The translations under genes and the position numbers were made by a program. From positions 2,170,001 to 2,234,000 of the forward strand of contig OZ316898.1 in assembly GCA_973895155.1 (NCBI GenBank): a stretch of DNA of 64,000 nucleotides, in the 5' to 3' direction. A model generated the notes under the pieces. It did no database searches. It was not told where the DNA came from and saw nothing but the letters and a program-made list of their open reading frames with translations. The stretch's first letter is position 1. The number at the start of each line of letters is the position of its first letter. This DNA is from Marsupella aquatica. Taxonomy: Eukaryota; Marchantiophyta. This document shows, in pieces, positions 47,919-60,237 of this stretch.

Positions 47919-50900
47919 AATCTCTGTTGTGTGAACTTACCGCCATCATCAGTACTATACAGTACGTAATCAAATAACTTGTAGAAGGGAATCAAGTTTA
48001 CATCAGATTTTGCAGAGTATCCTGGAGTTCTAGATTTATCTGGGTAAACAGATGAGAACTCTAATAGATGGACTGGATCCTTAAATTCCAACCGACCTTA
48101 GACTAAAATCGCTTCCTGAATGTGCTATCTTCAAGTGCAATGCAACTGTTTGACAACAATGACTGACAACAGTGTCCAGAAAGAGAATGGATAATAAGTG
48201 TACCATTCAGATCTGCAGCTGCATTCCAACTTCGTCATGTTTGTATGTATATATATATTGTTGATTTCACAGCTCGACTTTGTCGTGCATGTAGTTCTGG
48301 GTGGAAGTGAGCTCGACTGAGTTCAAAGCATCGATATTCGGAAATGATCCTCGACCTGAAGCATTGTTTTGTATGTCTCTAATGTGCAGGATGAGCCTAC
48401 CGAGTCGAAGGTGCATAGAAGCGAATCAAGCTAGAGAGATGCAGCACTGGCTTGAAATTTGCGACCTCAAATTCGTGGGCAAGCGGGTGTACATCCGTAA
48501 TCATGGAAAGCTAGCTACAAGCATTAATGAAAGGTGTAGGGCTACCTAAACTTACGCTTTCATCAGATATGGGAGACCGTATAGACAATTCTTTTCGGTG
48601 AGGTTTGAGCCTATTTCAATTCATAGAAACATTCAATATTGTTGACACCAGAGCTGAAATACGAAGCCCATATTATATGTTGCGGAGTTTTGCAACATGA
48701 AGTCCATGTTAAATGTCGTGAGGGGTTTGACAAGGCATCATTACTACTTTGGAGTCTACAGTGTGAAGCCCATATTGTATTTTGTGAGCTAAAATATTCT
48801 TGTTACTTGGTTGGAGTCTACACTAAGAAGCCCATAGTACATGTTGTGAGCCACAAACATTATTACTACTTGGTTGGAGGTTACACAATGTGAAGCCCAT
48901 ATTACATGTTGTGGAGCCAATTCAATACTACTAGTTGGTTGGAGTTCATGACGTCATGTAGACTCCAAACTACTAGCCTTTCCCAGAGAATTAGGTGACT
49001 GTTTGGAGTCTACATGACGTCAACTTCATGACCTTGGACCATGATACATTTTTCAGTGGACAGGGGCCATGGCCCTTTGTAGCACACGATGGATTGAAGG
49101 TCTTAGGAACCTAATTTTGACATTGTTTAGAAAAATTCAATGAGACTATGGAGCTCTACTATCATGTAAATTTAAACAACGTCCTCTCGGGAACGTTAAG
49201 GACTCATTTCATATACAGTACAATTATGTATAACGAAGAACATATTTTATTTTAAGGAATGTTCTACTATCAGTGTTGTCTCATGAATTCACCATGGGGA
49301 GTGATCTGCTCCTCAAAATGTAGGTCTCAATGACATCTATGTTCCATACAAATCTCCATATAAATATAGTTCATATCTGTAAATGTAAGAAAACATCAAA
49401 AACTGTTTTTAGGGTAGAGTGTCCTCTGATGGGAAGTGATTGGAGAGCCTGCAGGGTAGGTCTCTTGCTCCATAGGCAGGTGAAGAGTGGCAGGTTAGCA
49501 GCAGGGCCCCGGTCAACCTGAATTCTAGTCCGTAATGGGGCCCCTGGTTTCAGAAACTGCTTATTAGGGCTGGAAATATAGTAAATATATATGTAATTGT
49601 TTGAGTCAATTTCGAGTTCATTCTTTAGACGAGCAAGCACATCAGGGCTGTCCTGAGCATAGCAAAGGCTGACCCCAGACAAATGTCCATCATGCTACTC
49701 CCCTGAGAAAATACAGTAAAATTTTATTCCCTCTCTGGTTGGCCAACTGAAGGGACATGTCTCTTGCCATTCAATCAGCTTTGAAATTCTACAGAGGTTT
49801 TTCCTTTTTACTAGAAAAACAGAGGTACAATCCAGGCAACACTAGAACTTTCAGATCTTCCCGAGATATCTCTTCCTTTAAGTCATTCACCTGGCTGACC
49901 AAGTGTGCGATTCTAAGAGTCCTATCCAATGCAACTAATTTACTTTTTGACAACTCACAATGAGGGCTTATGCACAGTAACCCAAGGGTTGTTCCACAAT
50001 TATGAGCAAAGTAACAAACAATGTATAAGTAAACTCAGCCTAAGTATGTTTCATCATTGGATGGTTGTCTGTGTCCTCTACAACCCTAACCCCAACACCC
50101 TTTCCAACCCTTAACATTGAATTGGGTACTTATTTTGTTGCCCTAAAGGTTGGCTGCCCCTCTCCCTGCCCCCACTGCCCTGGTAGAGGGTATTATAGTT
50201 AAGTGGAGGACAGCTACTATTTTCCGATCATGAAAAGTAACATGATGTTGACCATTTGATCATTCCAAGCCGACAAGAGTTACTTTGCTTAGCCAGCCAT
50301 GGAAAGAGGTGGCAACTTAGTAACTAAAGAGAGTGGCAAAGTACTGTATAAATAAGCCAACAAAGAGTGGTAACATGATAATTCTAAGGAGCTTGAAGTT
50401 GGGCCCTAAAACCCTGAACCCATGCTAAATTGGAGTACCGGGTCCGATTATCCCCTGATATATATGTTTTCCAGCTCGGCAGCGTGATCTCCAATGTTTT
50501 AGAAAACATGCTCCTTCCCTTACCTTCTGTACTTGGGGCACTGCTCTTCCAGACTTCAATTTGGTCTGCAGCTGGATAACTTGAAAAGTGTGGGCCTGCC
50601 TCTCAGCTGGACGAAGGTCTTTAGTTAACAGTCTCTTGACTTCTCTGAGCTTTTGGCAGCTGCATGATGACTCGAAGAATGTGTCTATGATCCAGCCGGA
50701 TTATTCGACTTAGCTAGATATATTATACTTAGCTAGATGATTTACCAAATCTGTCTAAACGAATGGAACTCCTTCGCGTTCGAGAACTTGGAAGAATGTG
50801 ATTGACGCCCAGCTGGCCGAAGAAGTTTAGCATTGTCAAGTGACCTGAGTTTGAGTTGAGCGGATTGTGTTTGGGTGACGATTTAGCTAGTTACTCCCAA

Positions 50901-51058
50901 GATGTTGAGATTGAGGAGGGCTTCAAGTCGAAGGAAAACAGTAATGTTAATGAAGTAGACCTAGTGGACCAAAGCTGCCACTAAACAGGAAGTGGAGGAG
51001 TGGAAAGGATGAGGTGCTAGTCATCCCGAAAGTGCTGACCAACAGGGAGTTAGTGACT
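47919..51058. other. Intergenic region
   Basis: No gene recognised. An 82-codon frame at 48301-48549 has weak coding look (EMQHWLEICDLKFVGKRVYI) but no ATG at its start and no family. A tandem repeat lies at 48663-48920. Around 49.9 kb TCACAATGAGGGCTTATGC resembles sequence at 57.76 kb. Confidence 0.35.
48663..48920 (+). repeat. Irregular tandem repeat, five copies
   Basis: GAAG(C/T)CCAT(A/G)TT-ATGTTGTG occurs at 48663, 48700, 48764, 48827 and 48893, with TACTTGGTTGGAG(T/G)(C/T)TACA between later copies. Confidence 0.75.
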
Positions 51059-53186
51059 GATGGGACGAAATCCAGAGAAATCGGTGAATGCAAAGAATGA
51101 CCCACAGAAACATGACACCCTGCAGGGGGAAGGCGGAGCCGTCGAGCCGAGCAAACAGAAATGGCACAAAGAAGCGCAAGAGTGGCAGACTGAAGAAATC
51201 AAAAGGTGATGAACAGAAATTGGGAGAAACAGGAGCAGCAGCAGCAGCAGCAGATGTCAAAGAGAGTGATCCTACCTCTGAAGGACAGTCCGGTCCTGAT
51301 ATGATGAAACTCACTAGAGGTATGCGCAAAAAATCACAAGACGATCCAGTGGAGGAATATGAAGCAGCAGCGTTTGTGAAGCAGAGCAGCCCTTCATCTC
51401 CGTAAGCCTGTTTCGTCTCTTGCGCACTCTTTTTTGGTGCTCCCCGACCTCCCCCTGCCGGAGCTCAATTAATTGGTCTCTTTGGCGGATTTTAAACGCA
51501 TCCTCTGCCATCTGCATTTTTCTCTTGGCACTGACTGCAAGATTTGTATTCGTAATGGTGGCAATGCCACTTGATTGAATCCCCGTTTGTATTCCGACCA
51601 AGCTGATTGCTCTCATCTTACTTCAACCTTCTGCCAACTTCCCATTAAATGTCATTCATAGTTTTGTCTTTATGGTTTAAAGCATTGAAAGTTTTCTCAG
51701 GGTAGAAAATTTTCCCCCCTTTTTTAATGTACAGAAAAATGAACACCATTGTTTTATGGAACGTCCTTAAAGTCTGGGGTCATTTAGAGATTCGTAGTGT
51801 CTCGAGGAATTGGACAAAGTGTGCGAAACCCCCACATGGGATGATAATTTGCCACTTCTACAGGCAAGAAGATGCAGAGCATATGGAGGATCACAAACGG
51901 AAACGAGGAAGACCTAAGAAATCAACAAAAACCAAGAAGGAACCCTGGATTTGGAGCTGATGAAATGCAGAGGACACTATCTTCTGCAGAGGTGCGAGGC
52001 AGAAACGCCAGTCGGGTCGCTTAAAGAGGCAAAAACTGAAAATCAAGCAACCAAATCAGAGGGCAAGTACGGAGCAGCAAATGGAGGCTCGAAAGTCAAC
52101 GACAGACGTGCAAGCAGTAGAGGCAAGGCAAGGTGGAGAGCAGAAGCCAGCCAGCAGTACCACATCCACATCCACAATACGTCCGAAGAAGGAAACCCCT
52201 AAATCTTCAGCTCTAACTCCGAAGAAGGCAAAAAGGCAGATCTCACCAAGATTGAAGTAGATGGCATTGAATTTCAAGTAGGGGACGATGTCTGATTGAA
52301 GAAGTCCGAAGTCCGACAAAGATGGCCTAGAATCAGACACTGAAGTGGAAGATTGCCGGATATGTGGAACCACAAATGAGGAAATTATGTTGGAGTGTGA
52401 AGACTGCTTGGCTGGCTTCCATCTGACTTGCTTGAGTCCATCTTCGCAAAATGTCCCTGAAGGTGATTGGATTTGTCAGTATTGTGAGAAGGGGGAGACC
52501 CCTCCGGAACCAGCGAGCTCTCAGAGAAGGTATCTGTCAGCTCGTGAAAGACTCTTGGCTTGTGATCTCTGGGCAGCTCGGATTGAACGGTACGCTTTTG
52601 CTGAAACACTCTTATCCAAAATAATTATCTTAGGTGATTGAAAAGAAGCAATGTACTTGATAGAAATTGATCGAAGATCCTGCCCAGCGCAGGTTGTGGA
52701 GAGAAACAGGTGGTACGCCCTGGTGCACAGCACATTGGTTTCTCGTGCCCGAAGAGACGGCTTTGGGACGACAGCCGCACAATGGGCAAAAGAGAGCTCT
52801 TCCGTTCCAATAGGAGTGATGATAATGAGGTCAGAAATTGTTACTTCTTTGGCTACATTGTCCATTAGACCATCACTTTCATTCAGTTCATAGGAGATTC
52901 AGAAAATGAAAAGAAAATCAGACAGGACAAGGTGGAAAACAAGTTGCCGGACATAAGGAGACTGAAGTGAGTTGACATGGGGTTTGCGTTTCAATGAAGG
53001 TAAACAGTAATTCTGATTTGGCACAGTTGGATGACGCAGATGGACTCGATTCTACGACATTGCTATGTGATGAGTCCGCAAGACTACAAGAATTCCGCTG
53101 GCGAGAGCGATGATGTTTTCTTCTGTGAGTACGAGTACAGCGAACAGTGGTGCAAATTCAAGCGAATCGAGTATCTAGACGATAAC
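51059..53186 (+). pseudogene. ORC1: ORC1 N-terminal half (AT-hook, BAH-PHD), truncated and frameshifted
   Basis: ORC1 is the largest origin recognition complex subunit; in plants a PHD finger sits inside the BAH domain and binds histone H3. Seen here: a basic N terminus with poly-Ala (GCA run at 51238-51256), an AT-hook (KRKRGRPKKS, about 51896), IEFQVGDDV opening the BAH, PHD finger DCRICGTTNEEIMLECEDC to WICQYCEKG (52351-52490), LLACDLWAARIE, then exon 52693-52829 (LWRETGG, WFLVPEETALGRQPHNG) and an exon ending 53186 (MDSILRHCYVM, DDVFFCEYEYSEQW). Damage: frame slip near 52250, TGA at 52293-52295 after GDDV, a 7-bp tandem duplication AGTCCGA at 52303-52316 shifting frame, another slip near 52785. 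No AAA+ ATPase exons follow, although the last exon ends at a good donor. Probably a dead partial duplicate, unless indels are assembly errors. Confidence 0.75.
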
Positions 53187-54961
53187 GTAAGCATACAGTG
53201 TGTTGGGCAGTAAGGAGATATTTCTTTCTATGGTAGTTGCTGGCAATCGTCGTTTCCGATTGAGAAGGTCAGGTTGCTTGTTGTCTTGAGATAAACTGGG
53301 TGAATGTCTTCAGATCCGGCGCCATGCCTTCGCCTGTGTCCCATGATCCTTCGTCAAATGGTGCAACAGCCATGACACTGGAAGCCGACCAAGGAATTTC
53401 CCAAATCTTTTCCCGTGTTTTAAGCAGTTCTGTCAAACCTTGACGCAAAGCTCCCCTCACGCATATCTAGTTTTTATTTATGCAGCTCACAATTTAATCT
53501 GTGAAGTGAACTCCAACCTTTGAAAAGCTTTTGTGTTTCAGGTTTCAAGCTTTCAGGTGCCAAGCTTTTCAAAGGTTGGAGTTCACTTCACAGATTAAAT
53601 TGTGAGCTGCATAAATGGCGGTTCAAAATTAGGGCGCATTTTGAAATGGCGGTTCAAAATTTTTTTCGGACGTGGATTTGGCAATCAGTGAAATGTTCGA
53701 AACCCCACAAATTCAGGCAAGCTGTTTCCCAGGTTTCTCGAGTGTTGCCTACGCTTGAAAAACTTTTGTCTAGATCCCTCCAGACTCTTGTACATATTGC
53801 ACTGGGAAGTAACGCTCAAACAGCTCCGAGATAGGACCCCAAGTCGCCGTTTGCAAGTCTCTTCTGAAATTTTTGGGAGCAGGTCTAATTTTTTGTACGG
53901 AAATTTTGTGTAGATGATGAAAAGGTCTGCCAAATTAGCGAAAATAGTCAGTCCTGGTGGCCATGGATTATGACAGACGGAGTTCAATGGCTGAAACTAC
54001 CTTCGGGAATGTTCGTTGTATATCTGAAGGTGTTACATATTTGTTATAAATAGTCATTGTTAAATCCCTTTTTAGATAAGTTTTCTAAATACAATAAGAT
54101 TTGTTTTATAGTGCGGGATTGTGTAGATGGTAAAGGGAATTTTTCGGAAGAAATGCAAATTATCTCTAGGACGAGTCTCTGAGTTCAGTAAATGCAGTGT
54201 TCCTCTCAATTTCTCCAATGAGCTTGCGACAGAACACAGAGTCCATTCCTTTGACCATTACCCTGCAGTGATGACGTCAGCTTTGCATTGAAGAACGATG
54301 AAGAATCTCCATGGTTGGCTAAGTACCTCTAAAAGGTCTCCAGTAGAACTCGGCAACTTTGGTTTCGGTTGGCCTTCACAGAGCCCACCTTCACCAGTTG
54401 TACAATAATTGATCATAGACCAGGTCTGCATCATGTTCTCGCCTGAAGCCCTTCTCCTATCCTACATTCTATTGGAACGTTCTTTCCATCAAATCAAATT
54501 TGTTATAATTCCTCATTTGAGTCATTGTCATGAAAGTGGAATCCATCAATTTCGCTCACTCGCCAGTTGTTTTTGTCGAGGTTGTTATCATTGCAAAGAG
54601 GTGGTATAGCTGTGGCTGGTAAACTTTCAGTAAGTGGTTTTCACAGGTCTACGAATGTTATGACTTCGTGCAGAAAAATCTGAAATGGCTGTACTTACTG
54701 AAAAGCTCTGCCATAGCCTTTTGCAGGTTTGCGTAGTGTTAAATTGAATCCAGCAAGCAAGCTGCATTAGGAATTGGTATTGGCAATTCGTCCCGCCTCA
54801 AATCTTGAGCAATATATAAATTGCTCAAGATTGGTCTTGGGAGAGTACTTGTAATTAAGCTTGGAAGGGTAGTTTCTTTGTACATGTGTACTTAATCAGA
54901 ACCAAAATTGGGCCACTCAGCCCCCTTACACTGATTGCAATTCTAAGGAGTACAGCTTAGG
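53187..54961. other. Region after the ORC1 relic
   Basis: Expected ORC1 AAA+ exons are absent. It contains the 55-bp hairpin at 53476-53616. The rest is unremarkable on both strands. Confidence 0.45.
53476..53616. repeat. Perfect 55-bp inverted repeat with 31-bp loop
   Basis: 53476-53530 (ATTTATGCAGCTCACAATTT...) is the exact reverse complement of 53562-53616. The loop contains a shorter AAGCTT-rich internal repeat. Immediately after, AAATGGCGGTTCAAAATT is directly repeated (53613 and 53645). A transcript across it would form a long perfect hairpin. Confidence 0.9.
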
Positions 54962-56024
54962 GACACGTACATTCGAGCTGGAACAATCGCAACACGTCAT
55001 TGCACGAGTCCTCTTTTCGATCCTGTCTACTGCTTACTTTATTTCCGGAATTTGATACAATCGACACCTGAGAGCCGGATGGTTCCTTCAATCTCATTGC
55101 TGAGTCGTGACGGGATCCTCTTGACCAGTTGAACAGTAACGCGAGCCTTGTCTGTCGATGCTTGGTTGGCCACGTTCTCGCTGGAAGATTCGAGTTGCGT
55201 AGGTTTGAAGACTAGAAGAGAATTCGAGTGAGACGTAGGTTGGTGAGATAGAGTCACTCTTCTGATCGAGTAAATTTCTTACCACCCGGCGCTCACGGGA
55301 CTACTTTCTTGCTGTTTCAGGACAGTACTTCGATATTTTGAGGATTAACTGAGGCGCTGCTCACCACAACTTTTGGAGAATCTCAGCGAGCGTTCTAGAC
55401 AGTTGTCGCCAAAGCGAGACGAGCCCAGAGTCATCCGATCACTCGCGCTCTCTCCGCATGCTTTCACGGTCACGGTTGAAGAAGTTATTACGGAGATGCC
55501 GTGTTTTGTGGGTATCTGAGTGACGAATCTATCCATGGCCAACGTACCACTGTACATAGTTGTGGTTGAAGAGCGCTGCAGGTTTGCTTCTCTGTTGCGG
55601 TGAAGGGAGGGAAAGAAGAGAACAGGCGGAGAAGACATTGTAAAATAGAAGAGTGAAGATCTCGATCTTTGCGTTGTGCTCGTTGTTCTTCTGAATCGAG
55701 GTGTAAATGTTTGACGCTCGCTCTTGACATCGCGTTAACGTGCTGCCCTGGTGGAAACGTGCGCTGAGGGGGGGTGGTCTGGAGGACTTGATTGGGAAGG
55801 CTGTTTGAGCACGCCTCAGAGGGGTCATAGTTCCGTGAGATTGTGTGCGATTTCAGGAGACAATCCTTTGTGAGGTTCTGAACCTTTTCCCTGTGACAGA
55901 GGAATCGTTGCCGAGAAATCGTTGTTGAGAATGGGGGCCTAGATGTCAGCTTTTGGATTGCAGACATACATCGAAATACAGCCATTATCGCCTAGCCACA
56001 ATTTCGAGGCGAGGTCGAATTTGG
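54962..56024 (+). repeat. Segmental duplication, left copy: decayed upstream region and first exon of the DnaJ-like gene
   Basis: Collinear with 60238-61362, about 5.28-5.34 kb to the right, from GACACGTACATTCGAGCTG to GTCGAATTT. The base matching the gene's start is ATG at 55931, followed by GGG GCC TAG, so this copy stops after three codons and cannot encode the transit peptide. Confidence 0.85.
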
Positions 56025-56039
56025 TCTACTTGCTCAAAA

Positions 56040-56420
56040 GGGTTCAGACTTGTTCGAGATTGTGTACAAATTTCAAGGGAACCTTCGATCCGTGACAGAG
56101 GAATGATTGTTGAGTATGCAGTTCTCGATGTTAGCTTTGTGCTTACAAACGTTAAAGGGTTCAGACTTGTTCCAGATCGTGTGCAATTTCAAGGAAACCT
56201 TCGATCCGTGACAGAGGAAGAGATTGTGTGCAAATTTCAAGGGAACCTTCGATCCGTGACAGAGGACTGATTGTTGAGAATGGAGTTCTCGATGTTAGCT
56301 TTGTGCTTACAAACTTTAAAGGGGTCAGACTTGTTCTAGATTTGTGTTTAATTTCAAGTAAATCTTCGATCCGTGACAGAGGAATGAATGTTGAGGATGG
56401 AGTTCTCGATGTTCTCAGTA
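56040..56420 (+). repeat. Tandem array of start-codon units, three copies of about 117 bp
   Basis: Units begin at 56040, 56157 and 56322 with GGG(T/G)TCAGACTTGTTC and contain TTCGATCCGTGACAGAGGA. Unit 2 has an extra internal 50-bp partial copy. Each holds a start-like codon (56116, 56280, 56397) followed by (C/G)AGTTCTCGATGTT, matching ATGGAGGCGTCGATGTCAGC at the real start of the DnaJ-like gene (61249). Confidence 0.8.
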
Positions 56421-56881
56421 TGATTGCTCAATTGGGTTTAGATTGGTGAGAGGAGGCCCGCTCAGGTGAGTTCTGCAAAGAGGCAGCGTCAACACCCGGC
56501 CAGCCTATCTCCCTGCAAAAATTCCAGCACTAACTTAGCGCGGCAACCGGCATCGACCGGTTGCATTGTTTTCCTTACTCATTAGTTTAAGGCAACCTTC
56601 TCCTTCGCGGGCTCGGCTTTTGTATGCCAGTGGCCTTGGTCTTCCTCCACAGCTTATGGTTTTATCCTGCCCAAGGTGCTAACCATGCCACGTATTGTCT
56701 CGAGGACTGTTGCTTGTCGATGGCTTGGATGGCGAGGTCACTCTTGAATCTGAAACTCTTTTGGCTTGGGAGTGTGATGAGTGCGAAGTCTGGGTCGATG
56801 AGGAGATGATGAGTAATAGGGAGATGTTGAGGTGAGATTATTGTGTGTGGGGCTGCACCAGCCTATTTTTAGGCTTTTTAC

Positions 56882-57137
56882 TTTTTTGCCAGTGGCAAAT
56901 GTCCACTATGTGAAGGAGAAGATGCTCAAAAGATTTTTTATCTGAGTTTTGGGGAATAATTTCTTGGCCGTCAGATCTCCCTATATTTAAAGATGACCAT
57001 TAGATTCTGGCTAATGGGGCCTGGGATTAGGTGGACACTGGCTAATGAGCGAGAGCAACACTAGCGAATGTTTGCCAAAAGTGGCAAAAGCTTTTCGGGG
57101 AGGTGGAATTTGGCAAAATTTTGCCACTATCAAAAAA
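56882..57137. mobile_element. MITE-like element
   Basis: Ends are inverted: TTTTTTGCCAGTGGCAAA at 56882 against the complement of TTTGCCACTATCAAAAAA at 57137. The inside shares CAGATCTCC, ACCATTAGATT and GGCTAATGG with 41.94-42.07 kb. Target duplication unclear. Confidence 0.5.
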
Positions 57138-58410
57138 CACTGGACTGCACCTGCACAAGAACTGAGATTCCGTGGACCTCCCTAAGGAAGACGTGTGATG
57201 AGGGTATTGATTTTTTCTAGCCTTCCTTTGCTTGTGAAGGTACAAACGAAGAGAGGAAGATTCGTTCCTTGATCTCGTGACGAAATTTTTTTGATAATAT
57301 TTCAGAGAAAAGTACTGCTTATAGTTCTGGTTCCTCCAGATATGGCCTAAGAAGGGATTTGTGAGCCAGCTCAGTCAAATACTGTAGATTTGGTGGGCTG
57401 CTGAGCACTAGTTTTTAATACCCGCTCAGTATGAATTTTTACACGATTCCTCCTTCCTTTTATTTGGAAGGAGTATATATGCTCGATTCCTCATGGGAGT
57501 TTCTTCTCAAATGTATAGGATAATGGCCGTCTGGTGTGAGATTCAGGACCTAAGGGCCCAGGAAACATGCCCTTGGTTATCTATCACATATGTTGTCTGG
57601 CCTGCCTAAGGAGGAGGTTGAGGCATAAAAACTTCACTGCATCCTGCAATGTCACCTGTTGAATTGAGGGTTGGAAACTTGAGGGCCACCCACATGTAAG
57701 ATTGCTGCAAGAGTCCTATTCCATATGGTTAAAGATTACTTTTTGAAAACTCTCAATGAGGGTTTATGCTCAGGGAACCAAGGCATGTAAGCTCAGCGGG
57801 CTCACCTCCCTTGGGGATTACCATCCATGAACCCCCCAGAGGTTAGCCTACCTGTTCTCTTCTATGTTGATGAGACAAGTCAAATGTATGATCCATGAGG
57901 AAATAGCTCAGGGGTGCTTTACAAGACCAAGAGGACAAACATTTACTGCTCTTGGTCTTGGATAAATAAAGCCTGGAAACCATAAATATATGAATCCATT
58001 TAGACCTACTGACCAAAAAAGGTGGTAAGGTAGTGCATTCAATAATTAATAGACACAATAGAAAGAGGCGAAAGGTCTCTTCAAATTACAACCTCAAGAG
58101 GTGGTCTAAATATTTGTCACCTTTACACTCCACATAAGCATTTTGGAAGCATTGGGAGATTTCTCTTGACCTCTCCATTTCATGTAAAGCCAAAGTGGAC
58201 ATTGGAAATGACAAATATCTTTGATGCTGTAATGGCCAATCCATCTGACCTGCCAAGGAGTGCTATTTTTCAGAGGACGGTAGGTATTTAGTCTTTAATT
58301 TGCGTCAGCAAAGACAGTCTATTATTATTTTTTCCTAAATTTTAAACAGAACCCCTTCATAATTTATTTTTCTTTATTTCCCATTTTTTAGTGTCCTCCG
58401 GGTTACAAGA

Positions 58411-58538
58411 GTAACCCACATTATAAAGTCCCAGTTGCAAGGCTGTTCAAAAGTAGACTCTATAGGGATTGAAGTGTAACCCACATTATAAAGTCCCAGT
58501 TGCAAGGCTCTTTAAAAGTAGAGTCTACAGGGATTGAA
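58411..58538 (+). repeat. 64-bp tandem duplication joined to a SINE-like unit
   Basis: GTAACCCACATTATAAAGTC begins at 58411 and 58475, each followed by CCAGTTGCAAGGCT and AGTAGA-TCTA-AGGGATTGAA. Confidence 0.85.
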
Positions 58539-58620
58539 CCCTTGACCTTCCAGCCTTACCTACAGAGCCCAACTACCACTGTGCTAAACAATTCACCTAC
58601 CTCTTCAAGTCATGTAGAGA
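58500..58620 (-). repeat. tRNA-derived SINE-like unit
   Basis: The minus strand reads TTAGCACAGTGGTAG (A-box-like) and, about 45 bases on, AGGGTTCAATCCCTG (B-box-like), the spacing of a type 1 Pol III promoter. It lacks a clean cloverleaf, so it is read as tRNA-derived, not a tRNA gene. Confidence 0.5.
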
Positions 58621-59749
58621 ATTCAACTTATGTCAGATTAGGTGAGCAATGCCTCATCTCCTCTGGTCAACACAAAACAGCATAGAGTACAATACATTAC
58701 TTACCTGTGTCCATGTGTATCACACCTCGTTAGACCACCAGGCATCATAATGATCTGGACCATCCTTCCTGGCAGTACCTTCCAACCCCTCTTCTTTTCA
58801 TTTATTTTTATCACTCTTCTATGAGGTATACTTCTGTATAATTTTTCATCCTTTATGAGTCATTTTCTCAACCTTTATCAGTCATCTCCTCCAATATGAA
58901 ACAAAAGCCCGGATGGACCGAGACATTGTCCCTGCCCATCTCCATGAACTACGTAAAGTAATCGTTAGTTTTACACCATTAAGAAAAAGGAACCAGTTGC
59001 GGATTGCAGTTGATGACTTTGATTATGTTGGGGAGAAAGTAGTTGAGATATCATAGTGATCCTGAATAATGGTGTCAAGGTACCAGGAAAATTGGTCTGA
59101 TAATGTAATTGAAACCGGCTGCAAACAATCAAGAGACCGTTTACAGGTCACATTCTAATCAAAAGTGTAAATAGTGTTATCTGAGTCAGTTTAAATGTTA
59201 TGAGCAAGTTCATCTAAACTTTGCCAGTCCATCCTAGCTTCATAGACAAAGTGGAGGTCCATCCGGGCTTTAGTTTCCCTCCCATACTATGTAATAATTA
59301 TATATTTTTAACGTTTCTAATAATTAAAGCAAACAAGGATTTAGTAGAAGTCCCCTGCTATATGAAGGGTTACGTTCAAATCTAAAAGCAATTCTATCTA
59401 ATAAAGCCTAAGCAAAAGCTACATCAAGGGCCAATACAGTAGACTCTGACTCTGGGTGCACAAGTATGGTTGGGGTTGGAACTGGAAGACTCAATCAAAA
59501 GCTATGATAATGGCCTTAAGACTATGACTTTGGGGTTTGGAACTGGAAAGCGCAATTGAAAACGAGGACAAGGGTGTATAGTAGACCATGACTCTGGGGG
59601 CACAGGTATAGCTGGAACTGGAAATTGGGGCGATTGACTCAACATCTGTTTATGTGCATAGCTCCGGCATTGAGGCTACTCTTGGGAGGAGTTATTCTAA
59701 TAGTATTGAGTGTGGCTTACGGACACAGAGTGCTGTCTTTTTAGTGGTG

Positions 59750-60098
59750 AAAATTTACCAGATTACACCTCTCTAGATCCCACCTCGCCTTGCTGCTATT
59801 GGCTCAAACTAGGTACAGTAGCTTTCATGCTCCCACCTAGGCACAGACCCTATTAGCCTAAATCCACTAAAAATTTACCAGATTCCACCTCTCTAAAACG
59901 CCTTTGTTGCTTTTGGCTCAAACTAGCTACAGTAGGTTTCATGTCTGCCCACCTAAGCACAGACCCTATTAGCCTAAATCCACTTAAAATTGACCAGATT
60001 CCACCTCTCTAGTTGGCCTTTGTAGCTTTTGGCTCAAACTAGGTACAGTAGGGTTAATGTATACCCACCTAGGCACAGACCCTATTAGCCTAGATCTA
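59750..60098 (+). repeat. About 118-bp tandem repeat, three copies
   Basis: Units start near 59750, 59870 and 59986 with AAAATT(T/G)ACCAGATT(A/C)CACC and share GGCTCAAACTAG-TACAGTAG and CACAGACCCTATTAGCCTA. Confidence 0.85.
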
Positions 60099-60237
60099 AG
60101 GGTCCTCCTTAAGTCTACAGAGATCTGAAGGTCAGAAAGTAATCTTGGAAAATTATATAAAAAGCAATATTCCTAGCATCTGCTAGTGATGACATTCGCC
60201 ACTCCGGCGAAAAAGGAAAAACCTTTATATCTAAGCC

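Larger units (their letters stand above)
56421..60237. other. Repeat-rich stretch between the two duplicated segments
   Basis: No gene recognised. Contains a MITE-like unit, a SINE-like unit with a 64-bp tandem duplication, a degenerate GACTCTGGG-GCACA-GTAT-G triplicate (about 59440-59640) and a 118-bp triplicate. Confidence 0.5.

Noticed and set aside
48301-48549. 82-codon frame after the KPSRS gene
   Set aside because: No ATG at its start, no splice partner and no recognisable family.
53520-53834. 104-codon frame crossing the hairpin
   Set aside because: Half of it is the palindrome; no domain and no continuation of ORC1.
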